DNA of 64,000 bases from Arcobacter sp. LC1 (GTDB lineage Bacteria; Campylobacterota; Campylobacteria; Campylobacterales; Arcobacteraceae), in the NCBI GenBank assembly GCA_021378565.1, contig JAACJU010000005.1, positions 56,437-120,436 of the forward strand, in the 5' to 3' direction. Below are positions 29,614 to 39,869 of this stretch, in pieces; position 1 is the stretch's first letter; each line of letters begins with the position of its first letter. The notes under the pieces were generated by a model. The model worked only from the letters and a program-made list of their open reading frames with translations, was not told the origin of the DNA and ran no database searches. The translations under genes were made by a program, and so were the position numbers.

Positions 29614-30339
29614 ATGCAAGAGTTTAATCTTTTTGACTTGGTAGTATTAGTTGTAACTGTCCTTTTGGGATTAAAAGGACTTTTTAACGGTTTAATCAAA
29701 GAAGCCTTTGGCCTAATCGGAATTATTGGGGGGATTTATGTTGCCTCAAGATTAGCAAGCACTGTTGGACGAACATTAGCTCCAAGCATTGGTATAAATA
29801 ATTCAGCTAGTATATCTTTGATGGGTTTTATCATATCTTTAGCAGTTTTTTGGGTTCTAGCTTATGTGGTAGGAACGATAATATCAAAGCTAACTTCACT
29901 TAGTGGCTTGGGAATTTTTGATAGATTGCTTGGATTTTTGTTTGGTATGGGGAAAATATTTTGTATTTTAGCTGTGATTATTTACGCTCTTTCAAGAATA
30001 AGCGCAATCAATACTAAAATCGAAAGTCTAGTCGGAACATCAATAGCTTATCCATTATTACTTCAAACTGGTAATTATATAGTTAAATTAAAAGAAGTGC
30101 CTTTAGCGATTGAAGCTAAAAAAGCTGTGAGTTCTACTATTGATGCTGCTAAGAAAAATCTTAAAGATGTAAATAGTAAAAATATTGAAAAGCAAGTTCA
30201 AGGAATAAAAAAAACATTAGAAGAAAAAGCAGCTGAACAAGCAGTTGATCAGATACTTTCTAAAAAAGATAAGAGCTCTTCAAAAAATGCGAATACTCCT
30301 ACAAATAATCAAGAAGAAAATAATAATAATATAAATTAA
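29614..30339 (+). CDS. cvpA: CvpA family membrane protein
   Basis: 241 residues. Four hydrophobic segments in the first ~150 (LFDLVVLVVTVLLGLKGLFNG, the CvpA start, is typical), then a lysine-rich cytosolic tail of ~90 residues with Asn-rich end. CvpA homologues are needed for envelope stress tolerance or colicin V production, but the biochemical role is unclear. An AAAGG Shine-Dalgarno precedes the ATG. lysS begins 17 bp after its stop. In C. jejuni fur occupies the space between cvpA and lysS; here it does not. Confidence 0.85.
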   Translation: MQEFNLFDLVVLVVTVLLGLKGLFNGLIKEAFGLIGIIGGIYVASRLASTVGRTLAPSIGINNSASISLMGFIISLAVFWVLAYVVGTIISKLTSLSGLGIFDRLLGFLFGMGKIFCILAVIIYALSRISAINTKIESLVGTSIAYPLLLQTGNYIVKLKEVPLAIEAKKAVSSTIDAAKKNLKDVNSKNIEKQVQGIKKTLEEKAAEQAVDQILSKKDKSSSKNANTPTNNQEENNNNIN

Positions 30340-30356
30340 ATTTATAAAGGTAGATT

Positions 30357-31883
30357 TTGTTTGAAAATAAGTACATAGCCCAAAGGATACAAAAGGCAAG
30401 TAATCTAAAAGAATTAGGGATTAATCCATATTCTAATCATAGTAAAAAAGATACAAGCGTAGAAAAATTTATAGATAAAAATAAAGATATTTTTGAGCTT
30501 GAAAATAGACGAGATGAGGCTAGACATTTTATCATAGCTGGGAGAGTGAAATTTTTTAGGCTTATGGGTAAAGCTACATTTTTAAAGCTTGAAGATGAAA
30601 GTGGTATTTTACAAATTTATGTAAGTAGAGACAATTTAAAAGAGGGTTTTTATAACGAAATTTTCAAAAAGTATATTGAAGTTGGTGATATTATAGAAGT
30701 TGGAGGTTTTCCTTTTGTGACAAACAAAGGTGAGCTTAGTTTGCATGCTGATGATGTAAATATTTTGACAAAAGCTATCTCACCTTTGCCTGAGAAATAT
30801 CACGGAATAAGTGATAAAGAACTAAGATATAGACAAAGATATCTTGATTTGCTTATGAATAGCGAAGTGAAAAAAACATTTAAAATGCGTTCAAAAATAA
30901 TAAGCTTAACAAGAAGATTTTTTGAAGATAGGGATTTTTTAGAAGTTGAAACTCCTATGATGCACCCTATTGCAGGTGGAGCAAATGCTAAGCCTTTTGT
31001 AACGTATCATAATTCTTTGGGTGTTGATAGATATCTTAGAATTGCACCTGAACTTTATCTAAAAAGATTAATCGTGGGTGGTTTTGAGGCAATTTTTGAA
31101 ATAAATAGAAATTTTAGAAATGAAGGAATGGACGCTACGCATAATCCTGAATTTACTTCTATTGAATTTTATTGGGCTTACAAAACTTATAAAGATTTAA
31201 TCAAACTAACAAAAGAATATTTTCTTTATTTACTTAAAGAATTAGAGCTTCCAAAACTTTTGGTTTATGGTGAACAAGAGATTGATTTTACAAAATTTTC
31301 TGAAATTGCTTTGCTTGATTCTTTAAGCCAAATAGGTGAAGTTCCAAAAGATATAGTGGATGATAAAGAAAAAATAAAAGCGTATTTAAAAGAAAAACAT
31401 ATAGAATTTAATGAAACAAGCAATCTAGGACAACTTCAAGGTGAGCTTTTTGATGCCTTTGTTGAAGATAAGCTAATCAATCCAACTTTTATCACAAAGT
31501 ATCCCGTGGAGCTATCGCCGTTAGCTAGAAAATCTGATGATAATCCTAATTTTACTGATAGATTTGAGCTGTTTATTGCAGGTAAAGAGCTTGCAAATGC
31601 CTTTTCTGAGTTAAATGACCCACTTGACCAATTAGCAAGATTTGAAGGGCAAATGAGCGCAAAGGAAAGTGGCGATGAAGAAGCACATGAAATGGATGAG
31701 GATTATGTAAATGCTTTGAGCTATGGTATGGCACCAACAGCAGGAGAGGGCATAGGCATAGATAGACTTGTAATGCTTTTAACAAATGAGCATAGTATTA
31801 GAGATGTGTTGTTGTTCCCTGCTATGAAGCCTTTAAGTAAAGAGGCAAAAGAAGCAAATGAGATAAAGAAAGAGGGTGAATAA
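30357..31883 (+). CDS. lysS: Lysine--tRNA ligase, class II
   Basis: 508 residues. Charges tRNA-Lys. The N-terminal OB-fold contains [20 protein letters not shown]. Class II motif 2 is [23 protein letters not shown], and motif 3 is [12 protein letters not shown]. The start is TTG at 30357 with AAAGG 6 nt upstream. The stop is immediately followed by the glyA ATG. Standard length. Confidence 0.97.
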   Translation: MFENKYIAQRIQKASNLKELGINPYSNHSKKDTSVEKFIDKNKDIFELENRRDEARHFIIAGRVKFFRLMGKATFLKLEDESGILQIYVSRDNLKEGFYNEIFKKYIEVGDIIEVGGFPFVTNKGELSLHADDVNILTKAISPLPEKYHGISDKELRYRQRYLDLLMNSEVKKTFKMRSKIISLTRRFFEDRDFLEVETPMMHPIAGGANAKPFVTYHNSLGVDRYLRIAPELYLKRLIVGGFEAIFEINRNFRNEGMDATHNPEFTSIEFYWAYKTYKDLIKLTKEYFLYLLKELELPKLLVYGEQEIDFTKFSEIALLDSLSQIGEVPKDIVDDKEKIKAYLKEKHIEFNETSNLGQLQGELFDAFVEDKLINPTFITKYPVELSPLARKSDDNPNFTDRFELFIAGKELANAFSELNDPLDQLARFEGQMSAKESGDEEAHEMDEDYVNALSYGMAPTAGEGIGIDRLVMLLTNEHSIRDVLLFPAMKPLSKEAKEANEIKKEGE

Positions 31884-33146
31884 ATGAGTTTTGTAAGTAA
31901 TGAAAAATTAGAAACAGCTGACAGCGAAGTATTTGATATAATTGAAGACGAATTAAAAAGAGAAACAAATCATCTTGAAATGATAGCAAGTGAAAATTTT
32001 ACTTCAAGTGCAGTTATGCAAGCGCAAGGTTCAATTTTTACAAATAAATATGCTGAGGGTTATCCATCAAAAAGGTATTATGGAGGTTGTGAGTTTGCTG
32101 ACAAAGTTGAATCTTTGGCAATTTCTAGGGTTTGTAAGATTTTTTCTTGTAAATATGCAAATGTTCAGCCACACTCAGGAAGCCAAGCAAATGCAGCAGT
32201 TTATGCAGCTTTTCTAAAAGCAGGTGATAAGATTTTGGGAATGGATTTAAGCCATGGCGGACATCTTACTCATGGTTCAAAAGTTAGCTTTTCAGGTAAA
32301 AATTATCAATCTTTTCATTATGGAGTTGAGCTTGATGGTTTGATTGATTATGATAAAGTAATGGAAATTGCAAAAATAGTAAAACCAAAGATTTTAGTTT
32401 GTGGGGCAAGTGCTTACGCAAGAGAGATTGATTTTGCAAAATTTAGAAAAATTGCTGATGAAGTTGGAGCTATTTTATTTGCTGATATTGCGCATATTGC
32501 AGGACTAGTAGCCGCAAATGAGCATATGAGTCCTTTTCCTTATGCTGATGTTGTAACAAGCACAACGCACAAAACTTTAAGAGGTCCAAGAGGTGGAATA
32601 ATACTTACAAACGATGAAGAGAAAGCAAAAAAATTAAACCAAGCGATTTTCCCTGGGCTTCAAGGTGGTCCACTTATGCATGTTATCGCTGCTAAGGCAG
32701 TGGCTTTTAAAGAAGTGCTTGATCCTTCGTGGAAAGATTATATCGTGCAAGTAAAAGCAAATATGAAAATCTTGGCTAATATCTTACAAAAGCGTAATTA
32801 TAAACTCGTAGGTGGTGGGACTGATAATCACTTGGTTTTAGTTGATTTATCTGATAAAGGCTTTAGCGGAAAAGACGCTGATGATGCCTTGACTAGAGCT
32901 GGAATAACTGTCAATAAAAATACAGTTCCAGGAGAAACAAGAAGCCCTTTTGTAACGAGTGGATTAAGAATAGGTTCAGCCGCGCTAACTGCTAGAGGAA
33001 TGAAAGAAGAAGAATTTAAATTAATTGCAAATAAAATTTGTGATATACTTGATGATGTAAATAATAAAGACTTAGCTTTGAAGATAAATAAAGAATTAGA
33101 AGACTTGAGTAAAAAATTTATAATATATGATAAATCAACTTATTAG
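31884..33146 (+). CDS. glyA: Serine hydroxymethyltransferase
   Basis: 420 residues. Interconverts serine and glycine with tetrahydrofolate, supplying C1 units. The PLP lysine is K230 in [29 protein letters not shown] and [11 protein letters not shown] are family signatures. It starts directly after the lysS stop (TAAATG) with GGGTGA as Shine-Dalgarno and is followed within 15 bp by the SPOR-protein gene. Confidence 0.97.
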   Translation: MSFVSNEKLETADSEVFDIIEDELKRETNHLEMIASENFTSSAVMQAQGSIFTNKYAEGYPSKRYYGGCEFADKVESLAISRVCKIFSCKYANVQPHSGSQANAAVYAAFLKAGDKILGMDLSHGGHLTHGSKVSFSGKNYQSFHYGVELDGLIDYDKVMEIAKIVKPKILVCGASAYAREIDFAKFRKIADEVGAILFADIAHIAGLVAANEHMSPFPYADVVTSTTHKTLRGPRGGIILTNDEEKAKKLNQAIFPGLQGGPLMHVIAAKAVAFKEVLDPSWKDYIVQVKANMKILANILQKRNYKLVGGGTDNHLVLVDLSDKGFSGKDADDALTRAGITVNKNTVPGETRSPFVTSGLRIGSAALTARGMKEEEFKLIANKICDILDDVNNKDLALKINKELEDLSKKFIIYDKSTY

Positions 33147-33160
33147 TAAAAGGATTTAAA

Positions 33161-33916
33161 ATGGAAATAAAAGGCAATGAGTTTTTAGAAAAAGTCCAAA
33201 AAATTCAAAATGGAAAAAACAAAGAAGAAGAAAGCGAATTAAGTGATTTGCTACTTTCTTCTCATGAAGGCAAGAGCGATAAGAAAAAATATGCAATTTT
33301 GGGTATTTTATTAATTATTTTATTTCTTGTTACTATTGTTTTGATAAGACTTATTTCGAATGCTAAGGTTTCAAACGAAAATTTATCTAATAAAACTGTG
33401 CAACAACAAAAACAAAATGATGCGATTGACAAAAAGTATCAACAAATTATTAATAAAGATTTATCTATAAAAAATAATAAAAAAGTTATGAAAGAACCTA
33501 ATATTAAGTCTGCACAAAAAGCCCAAGATTCAAAAACAAGCGGGACTTATAATCCATCTAATAAAAATAAAGCTTACAGACAAAAAATTCAACAAAAAAA
33601 TAAAGGTATTGCTGGTGAAATAAGACGAACTTTTCAAAATATGAAAACTTCTAGTTCATCTAAAAAGTATGCAAATACTTACCCTAAAGCTTTTTATATT
33701 CAAGTTGGTGCATATACAAATATGCCTTCAAAACAAATTTTAGGAAACATCAAAAAATTAGGTTTGCAGTATAAGATTTTTAAAAAAAGCATTAACGGAG
33801 TTGTGTTTAATAAACTTCTAATTGGACCATATTTTTCAAGAACTAAAGCTGAAGCTAAATTAGGTAAGGTAAAAACTAGCTTAAAAGCTCCACATGCATA
33901 TTTAACTCAAATATAG
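33161..33916 (+). CDS. SPOR-domain inner-membrane protein
   Basis: 251 residues: a charged cytosolic N-terminus (about 1-43), a single membrane helix at about 44-64 (YAILGILLIILFLVTIVLI), a long Gln/Lys/Asn-rich linker, and a C-terminal SPOR domain (FYIQVGAYTNMPSK...LLIGPYFSRTKAEAKL) that binds denuded peptidoglycan at division sites. This is FtsN-like topology, and a cell-division or envelope role is inferred. AAAGGA precedes the ATG. The stop overlaps the GTG start of trpE by one base (TAGTG). Confidence 0.85.
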   Translation: MEIKGNEFLEKVQKIQNGKNKEEESELSDLLLSSHEGKSDKKKYAILGILLIILFLVTIVLIRLISNAKVSNENLSNKTVQQQKQNDAIDKKYQQIINKDLSIKNNKKVMKEPNIKSAQKAQDSKTSGTYNPSNKNKAYRQKIQQKNKGIAGEIRRTFQNMKTSSSSKKYANTYPKAFYIQVGAYTNMPSKQILGNIKKLGLQYKIFKKSINGVVFNKLLIGPYFSRTKAEAKLGKVKTSLKAPHAYLTQI

Positions 33917-35337
33917 TGCTAAAGAGTTTTTGTGAATCTTTTATACTGGATGAATTTAGCCCAGTAGCTATTTATCAAAAAGTAAAAAAGATTTATCCTG
34001 ATGAGATTTCTTTTTTATTTGAAAGTTCGGTAAATACCACTGAAGGAAATTTTTCTTATATTTTTTTAGGGCAAAGACAAAGAATTTGGTACAAAGATTC
34101 TAAAACTTTTTTTCAAGATGAAGACGCAGATAAAGAACAAGTTGATTTAAATCCTTTGGCTTTTTTAAAATCTTTTTATAAAAAAATCAATTCAAAACCT
34201 TATAAAGATTTAGGAGAAAAACTAGGGCTTGGTTTTACAGATGGTTTTGTCGGTAATATTTCTTATGATATTATTTGCGAGTTTGAGCCTATCTTAAAAA
34301 AATCTATGCAAAACCTTGAAGATGAGCTAGGACTTCCTGATTTGGATTTGCTTAGACCAAATATTATTCTAGGTTTTTCTCATAAAACTTCAAAATTAAC
34401 TTTACTTACCTTCAAAGAAAATCTAGCAAAAGAACTTCAAAAAATAAAAGAAGAACTTTTGAAACCTTACGAATGCCATAAACTTAAAAAAGCTAAACTT
34501 TTAGATAAGGGTAATTTTCATTTTCAAAAGCAAGACTTTTTTGATTTAGTTAAAAAAAGTAAAGAAAAAATCCGAAGTGGAGATATATTTCAAGTGCTGA
34601 TAAGTAATAGATTTACTCAAAAGGCTAAGCTTGATGCATTTTCTTTTTATAGAGTTTTAAGAAGTAAAAATCCTAGTCCTTATTTATTTTTATTGGCTTT
34701 CGAAGATTATTCCTTGGCTGGTTCGTCACCTGAACTTATGGTAAAACTTGAAAACGGTAAAATCATACTTAGACCAATCGCAGGCACAAGAAAAAGAGGT
34801 AAGGATTATATAAAAGATAAGTTTTATGAAAATGAACTTATAAATGATGAAAAAGAAAAGTCTGAACATATTATGCTTGTTGATTTAGGACGAAATGACC
34901 TAGGAAAGGTGGCAAAAACTGCTAGTATCAAATTAAACAAGTTAATGAGTGTTGAAAAGTATTCACACGTTATGCACCTAGTAAGTGAGCTTGAGGCTGT
35001 GCTTGATGAAAAATATGATATGTTTGATTTGTTTATTGCGTGTTTTAGTGCTGGTACTATGACAGGAGCTCCAAAGATTAGAGCAATGGAGTTAATCGCT
35101 GAATTTGAAAAGCAAAAAAGAAATTTTTATAGTGGATGTGTGGTTTATTTTGGTTTTGATGGAAATATGGATACTGCGATTACGATTAGAACTTCTTATA
35201 TCGACAAAGAAAAAATTATTTTTCAAGCAGGAGCTGGAATAGTCGCAAATAGTGAAGCAAAACTTGAGTACCTAGAAGTGCAAAATAAACTAGCTGCTAA
35301 TATAAGTGCGCTTGAAGATTTGACAAATATTGACTAA
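33916..35337 (+). CDS. trpE: Anthranilate synthase component I
   Basis: 473 residues, GTG start overlapping the previous stop. Converts chorismate to anthranilate with a glutaminase partner (trpG, not seen here). The N-terminal Trp-feedback region has FLFESS (the LLES-like motif). The chorismate-binding half includes SGDIFQVLISNRF, LAGSSPELMV, PIAGTRKRG, GRNDLGKV and FSAGTMTGAPKIRAMELI. PabB is the alternative, but the length and the IGLR-less N-terminus fit TrpE better. It lies in the ligA-lysS gene string, not with trpA (6.4 kb) or any other trp gene. Confidence 0.88.
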   Translation: MLKSFCESFILDEFSPVAIYQKVKKIYPDEISFLFESSVNTTEGNFSYIFLGQRQRIWYKDSKTFFQDEDADKEQVDLNPLAFLKSFYKKINSKPYKDLGEKLGLGFTDGFVGNISYDIICEFEPILKKSMQNLEDELGLPDLDLLRPNIILGFSHKTSKLTLLTFKENLAKELQKIKEELLKPYECHKLKKAKLLDKGNFHFQKQDFFDLVKKSKEKIRSGDIFQVLISNRFTQKAKLDAFSFYRVLRSKNPSPYLFLLAFEDYSLAGSSPELMVKLENGKIILRPIAGTRKRGKDYIKDKFYENELINDEKEKSEHIMLVDLGRNDLGKVAKTASIKLNKLMSVEKYSHVMHLVSELEAVLDEKYDMFDLFIACFSAGTMTGAPKIRAMELIAEFEKQKRNFYSGCVVYFGFDGNMDTAITIRTSYIDKEKIIFQAGAGIVANSEAKLEYLEVQNKLAANISALEDLTNID

Positions 35338-35592
35338 AATTAGTCAAAATACACACCTAAAAAAGCTTAATAATTTCTATAAATTTTTTATAAAACTTCT
35401 CAAATAATAAAAATTTTCAAAGTAAAAAAATTATTATTAAGATTTTCTTAACTTAATTTAAGAATAATTTAAACTTAAAAAAAATACATCTAACCTATTA
35501 AAAACTTAAATCAAAATTATTATTAAAATAAGCTTAGATAGCTTAAATTGTTTTTGCTAAACTTAATTATATTTAAATTAATGGAGCAAGAA

Positions 35593-36303
35593 ATGAAAGA
35601 GCTAAAACTAAAAACTAGAGTATTAAAATATTTACAAAAAGCTCATCCAGAGCATAACTTTAAAATGCAAAATTTAAAAACATTAAATATAGGACAATAT
35701 GCAAATGCCTATGTTTGTAATTATATTGATGAAAAATTCTCTTTAACTATTAAAGATTTTTATCATTGTCCTAGTTTTATTAGATATAGCTACGGGATTA
35801 TTATGGCTAGAAGAGAACTAAAAGCCTTGAATAAATTAAATGGAATTGCAGGTATTGCAAAACCATTTATGATGCTTAGCCCTTTTTGCGTTTGCTTTTC
35901 TTATATAAAAGGTGAGTCTTTGGCAAGCTACAGAGGTAAGGGAAAATTTTTGCCTGTTTCGTATTTTCTTGAGCTAGAAAAACTAATTGACAATATGCAT
36001 AAAAGAAATATTTTGCACCTTGATTTAAGAAATTTAGGAAATATTTTAGTAGGAGATGACTATAAACCTTATATTATTGATTTTCAGTCGTATGTAAATA
36101 AAAATTTTATACCAAAGTTTTTAAGCAAGTTATGCATGCAAGGTGATAAATCTGGGGCTTTAAAAGCTTGGAAATTTATCTGTTCAGAGCCTTTAAATAA
36201 AGAAAGATTAGCTTATATAAATAAAGCTAATAAAATAAGAAAAATTTGGATTTTTAAAGGATACCCTATAAAAAGACTTATTACTAGATTAAAAACTGCC
36301 TAG
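35593..36303 (+). CDS. Kinase-like protein (Kdo/RIO-type fold)
   Basis: 236 residues from ATG 35593, preferred because GGAG lies 6 nt upstream; ATG 35581 and a TTG further up are possible. The sequence carries a kinase-like core: LNIGQYANAYVCNYIDEKF as nucleotide-binding loop, HKRNILHLDLRNLGNILV as catalytic loop (HxDxR..N), and YIIDFQSYV as the DFG-like motif. The length and layout resemble small LPS-core heptose/Kdo kinases. The activity is inferred and the substrate unknown. It stands alone after a 255-bp AT-rich gap that holds a TTTTTGCTAAACT element like a -10. Confidence 0.65.
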   Translation: MKELKLKTRVLKYLQKAHPEHNFKMQNLKTLNIGQYANAYVCNYIDEKFSLTIKDFYHCPSFIRYSYGIIMARRELKALNKLNGIAGIAKPFMMLSPFCVCFSYIKGESLASYRGKGKFLPVSYFLELEKLIDNMHKRNILHLDLRNLGNILVGDDYKPYIIDFQSYVNKNFIPKFLSKLCMQGDKSGALKAWKFICSEPLNKERLAYINKANKIRKIWIFKGYPIKRLITRLKTA

Positions 36304-36358
36304 TTTTTTATAATAATGCCAGTAAGCTTGAAGGCTTCTTTTAAAAATAGAAACTATA

Positions 36359-38209
36359 TTATTTGAATATTCTTTTATTCTCTTTAGTTTTTAAAATATC
36401 AGGAAAATTATCCATAAAATCAAGATAAGCAACAAGATATTTTCTGCTGGTATCAAGATGATTTTTAAAATTTTGTATATTTATATAGCCTTCATCTTTA
36501 ATAATACCTCGCATAAGTTTTGTAAGTTTTGCTAAGGCACTTTGACTTATAAAAATATTGTGTTGTATTCTTTTTATTTTATTTTTACTGCAAAGTTTTT
36601 TGAATATTTCATCTCCAATTTTTCTATCTAAATCAAAATCATCATAAATTAAATAAGGCGCAGATGGGAAAAATTCCTCTTTTTCTAAGCGTAAAAGTAT
36701 AGTATCTTCCAAACTTGGCAAAAAATCTTCTTTTATTTTTGCATTTTTATAAAGATTATTTTCTTTTTTTAAGAAACCTTCTTCAACTAGTTCAGCAAAA
36801 GCAAGGCTCAGAAAATCTTGGCTTGTCCATTTTATTCTAAGTTTTAAAGAAGATATTGAGAGTAGAGCAAAATCATTTTTTTCATATATATTTTTAATAA
36901 TATTTTTAATGATTTCTTTGCTTGTAAGTGGATAGATTATAAGTTCTTTTTCATCGATGAAAACATCTTTTAAATTTCTCGCATATGAATTTGCCTTTTC
37001 ATGACTTAAGCCAAATCTTTGTGCTGATGAGATTAGACCAAGACCTTTTTTATGAGTTTTAAGTAAAAGCTCAAAAGCATTTGAAATATCGTTTTTATTT
37101 AAAGCTTCAAGCATTTGTATTTTTGAATTTTTTCTCATAGGCTCAGTTACAGGATTTAGCACTACAGCCCCTGCTAGGGTTATTTCGTTTTGTCTTAGGA
37201 TTAGTTTTTCTCCAAAAATACAAAATACTTCTTCGTTAAATTTTAAGCTTGCGAAGTTATTAGGATTCATAGGATTAGAAGAATTGCCTAATTCTTTGTT
37301 GTAAATCAAAAGCTTTGCTTCAAGTTTGAGCGAGCCTAAAAAACAAGTATAAGTAATATTGTGGCTTAGGCTCTGCCCTTCTAAGGTGGTAAAAGAAATA
37401 TCAATTTTTTTAAACCCTCTTAAAAATCCCTTCTTTGTAAGTAAAAACCCTTTCTTTAAATCTTTTGCATTAATTCCTTGTAAATTTAGCGCAGCTCTTT
37501 GTGAAATTTTTGCTTCATCAGTATTTTTTTTATGAACTTGGATATTTTTTATTCTTACTTTTTTTTGAAGCTGAGGGATAAAAACTTCTTCATTTAAAGC
37601 TATATCTTTTCCTAAAACTGTACCACTTACGAGCGTCCCTAAACCTTTTGGAGAAAAAACCCTATCAATATAATATCTAAAAAAGTTCTCTTCTTTTTTT
37701 TGACTTGGCGGCAAGGTAAAAAGTTTTTCTTTGAGCAAGGCTATGCTTTGTTTATCAAAAATGCTAACAGCTTGGGTAAATAAAATATTAAAACCAAAAG
37801 CATTTAAAAGCTCTAGCGCTTCTTTTTCTCTTTGCTTTAAAAGCTCCTCATTAACTAAATCTTTTTTGCTTAAAATTAAGATAATATTTTTAATACCTAA
37901 GAGTTTTGCTATTTGAATATGTTCTATACTTTGCGGTTTTAATCCTTCAAAAGCACTTAAAACAAACAATAATCCATCAAAGCCAAAAGCACCTGCAATC
38001 ATATTTTTTATTAAGCTTTTATGCCCTGGAACATCAATAAAAGCAATATTTTTATCAACTTTTGTCATGTTTGAAAAAGATAAATCAATAGTTATGCCTC
38101 TTTGTTTTTCTTGGCTACTTGTATCTCCTTCGTAGCCATTTAAAGCTTTTATTAGTGCAGTTTTGCCGTGGTCAATATGTCCTGCCGTTCCTAATATTAG
38201 ATTAGTCAT
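36359..38209 (-). CDS. selB: Selenocysteine-specific elongation factor SelB
   Basis: 616 residues. SelB brings Sec-tRNA-Sec to UGA codons marked by a SECIS hairpin. GTPase motifs are GHIDHGKT (10-17), DVPGHKSLIKNMI and LSKKD. Three EF-Tu-like domains follow, and four C-terminal winged helices (about 370-616) bind SECIS RNA, ending in RKYLVAYLDFMDNFP. It overlaps selA by 8 nt and is downstream of it in one operon. The window contains its targets, fdhA and selD. Confidence 0.97.
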   Translation of the reverse strand: MTNLILGTAGHIDHGKTALIKALNGYEGDTSSQEKQRGITIDLSFSNMTKVDKNIAFIDVPGHKSLIKNMIAGAFGFDGLLFVLSAFEGLKPQSIEHIQIAKLLGIKNIILILSKKDLVNEELLKQREKEALELLNAFGFNILFTQAVSIFDKQSIALLKEKLFTLPPSQKKEENFFRYYIDRVFSPKGLGTLVSGTVLGKDIALNEEVFIPQLQKKVRIKNIQVHKKNTDEAKISQRAALNLQGINAKDLKKGFLLTKKGFLRGFKKIDISFTTLEGQSLSHNITYTCFLGSLKLEAKLLIYNKELGNSSNPMNPNNFASLKFNEEVFCIFGEKLILRQNEITLAGAVVLNPVTEPMRKNSKIQMLEALNKNDISNAFELLLKTHKKGLGLISSAQRFGLSHEKANSYARNLKDVFIDEKELIIYPLTSKEIIKNIIKNIYEKNDFALLSISSLKLRIKWTSQDFLSLAFAELVEEGFLKKENNLYKNAKIKEDFLPSLEDTILLRLEKEEFFPSAPYLIYDDFDLDRKIGDEIFKKLCSKNKIKRIQHNIFISQSALAKLTKLMRGIIKDEGYINIQNFKNHLDTSRKYLVAYLDFMDNFPDILKTKENKRIFK

Positions 38210-39581
38210 TTATCAAAACTTCTTCTAAAACTTTTTTTATAATTTCCTCTAATTTTTCATCTTCATTTTCTTGAATACTTCTAAAATCTATCAAGCAAGC
38301 ATCTTTTTCAATACGGCAAATTACTCCGTTTTCTCTTAGTTTTTCTTCTAAAATTTTTGTTTTTATATTTTTATATTTTAAAGCTAGGACAAAAGTAGGG
38401 ATTTTTTCTTCTGGGTTTGAGCCACCACCTAGAGGAGTTTCACTTTTTAAAATAAATGAATTGTCTCCTAGAATCTCTAGAATCTTTAAAGTCTCTAGTT
38501 TTGATTTTAATGTTTTTGCTCTTAGCTCTAATTTGGCCAAAGGAGTATAAAGCATTTTTAGTGTTGGTATTTTTTCTAAATCTTCAAGCACTAATATCCT
38601 TGCATGCTCTTCAAGTAAAGCAAGACTTAGCTTATCAACTCTTAGCATTCTAAGGAGTTGATTTTTTTTGAGTTTTGCTATTAAGTCTTTTTTTCCTAAG
38701 ATTATTCCTGCTTGGATTGAGCCGAAAAGTTTATCTCCTGAAAAGCTAAGTAAGCTAGGATTTTTTTTCATATAATCCAAAAGTTTTGGCTCTTTTAATC
38801 CAAAAGGCAACTCAAAAATATGTGCACTTCCCATGTCGTAATAATCTATAATATTATTTTTTTTAGCTAAGGGGATTAAATCTTCAAAATCAACTTCACT
38901 AGAAAAACCTTTGATACAAAAATTTGATTTATGCACCTTCATAAGCATGGCTGTGTTTTCATTTATAGCTTTTTCATAATCACTTAAATGAGTTTTATTT
39001 GTAGTTCCTAGCTCTTTTAGTTTTGCTCCACTTTGCTCCATGATATCAGGTATTCTAAAACTACCTCCAATCTCAACTAATTCTCCACGGCTTACGAGCA
39101 CATCTTTATCTTTTGCAAAAGTGTTTAAGATTAGAAAAACAGCAGCCGCATTGTTGTTTACCACAAGTACATCTTCGCAAATGCAAAGCCTAGAAAAAAG
39201 TTTTTTTAGATGGCTGTATCTTTGTCCTCTTTTGCCTTTTTCTAAATCATATTCTAAATTGTTGTATGAGCTTAGCAAGGGTTGTACTTTTTGTATCAAT
39301 TCTTTGGATATTAGGCTTCGTCCTAGATTTGTATGGATGATTATTCCTGTTGCGTTTATCAAAGGGATTAAAGAAGGTTTTAAAATATCTTCATATTTTT
39401 TTTTGACTTTTAGTATTAGTTCATTTTCATTAAAAGTATGTATTTTTTTAGCTAAAATATCTTGCCTAAATTCTTCTAAAACTTCTTTGGCTAGGGGTTT
39501 TAATAAAGAGATTTTAAAATCTTCAAAGCTAATGTTTTGAATAAATCTATCGAGTTGCGGGATTTGTTTTAATAAGTCCAT
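38202..39581 (-). CDS. selA: L-seryl-tRNA(Sec) selenium transferase SelA
   Basis: 459 residues. PLP enzyme turning Ser-tRNA-Sec into Sec-tRNA-Sec with selenophosphate. The PLP lysine is K284 in SFSGDKLFG. NATGIIIHTNLGRS (77-90), VNNNAAAVFLIL and GGSFRIPDIM are family markers. The ATG has AAGAAGAAA-like leader sequence. It is first in selA-selB and divergent from the tRNA-Sec gene. Together with SelD and tRNA-Sec in the window, the bacterial Sec pathway is complete here. Confidence 0.97.
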   Translation of the reverse strand: MDLLKQIPQLDRFIQNISFEDFKISLLKPLAKEVLEEFRQDILAKKIHTFNENELILKVKKKYEDILKPSLIPLINATGIIIHTNLGRSLISKELIQKVQPLLSSYNNLEYDLEKGKRGQRYSHLKKLFSRLCICEDVLVVNNNAAAVFLILNTFAKDKDVLVSRGELVEIGGSFRIPDIMEQSGAKLKELGTTNKTHLSDYEKAINENTAMLMKVHKSNFCIKGFSSEVDFEDLIPLAKKNNIIDYYDMGSAHIFELPFGLKEPKLLDYMKKNPSLLSFSGDKLFGSIQAGIILGKKDLIAKLKKNQLLRMLRVDKLSLALLEEHARILVLEDLEKIPTLKMLYTPLAKLELRAKTLKSKLETLKILEILGDNSFILKSETPLGGGSNPEEKIPTFVLALKYKNIKTKILEEKLRENGVICRIEKDACLIDFRSIQENEDEKLEEIIKKVLEEVLIND

Positions 39582-39634
39582 TTTTTCTTCTTTAATATTT
39601 TTTTTATAAAATATACTATATAATCTTAAACTTA

Positions 39635-39733
39635 TGGGGGGTATGTGTTCCTGGTGGTCGCCACGGGCTTCAAATCCGATGGAGCCTTAGTTGACTAAGG
39701 CTTGGGAGGTTCGATTCCTTCACCCTCTCGCCA
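39635..39733 (+). tRNA. selC: tRNA-Sec (anticodon TCA)
   Basis: Anticodon loop CTTCAAA with TCA at 39670-39672. The long variable arm AGCCTTAG-TTGA-CTAAGGCT (39683-39702) is an 8-bp stem, the T arm is GGAGG-TTCGATT-CCTTC, and the encoded end is GCCA. This is diagnostic of Sec tRNA. The acceptor is odd: the 3' strand ACCCTCTC would pair with GGGGGGGT (8 bp) but only six G are present, leaving a 7-bp register (G39636-T39728) or a first-pair mismatch. The anticodon stem also has an A-A mismatch at its base. selD converges with it. Confidence 0.9.
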
Positions 39734-39869
39734 TAAGTTTAGACTAAAGTTTTTAAATTTTAGCAAAAAAGCACTTAAAATATCAATAAAAAATCTTTAC
39801 TATAAACCATGCAAAAAATATAAAAATCAAATTAATAAAAAAAATCATTTAGCTATTAACCTTGGCTAT

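Noticed and set aside
29729..29736. G6 run inside cvpA
   Set aside because: Short and in frame (GGIYV region); no sign of switching.
35330..35347. Inverted repeat TTGACTA/TAGTCAA across the trpE stop
   Set aside because: Short stem with no T-run; could be chance in AT-rich DNA.
36304..36358. Terminator between the kinase-like gene and selB
   Set aside because: Only a 4-bp stem (AAGC/GCTT) is visible; too weak to call.
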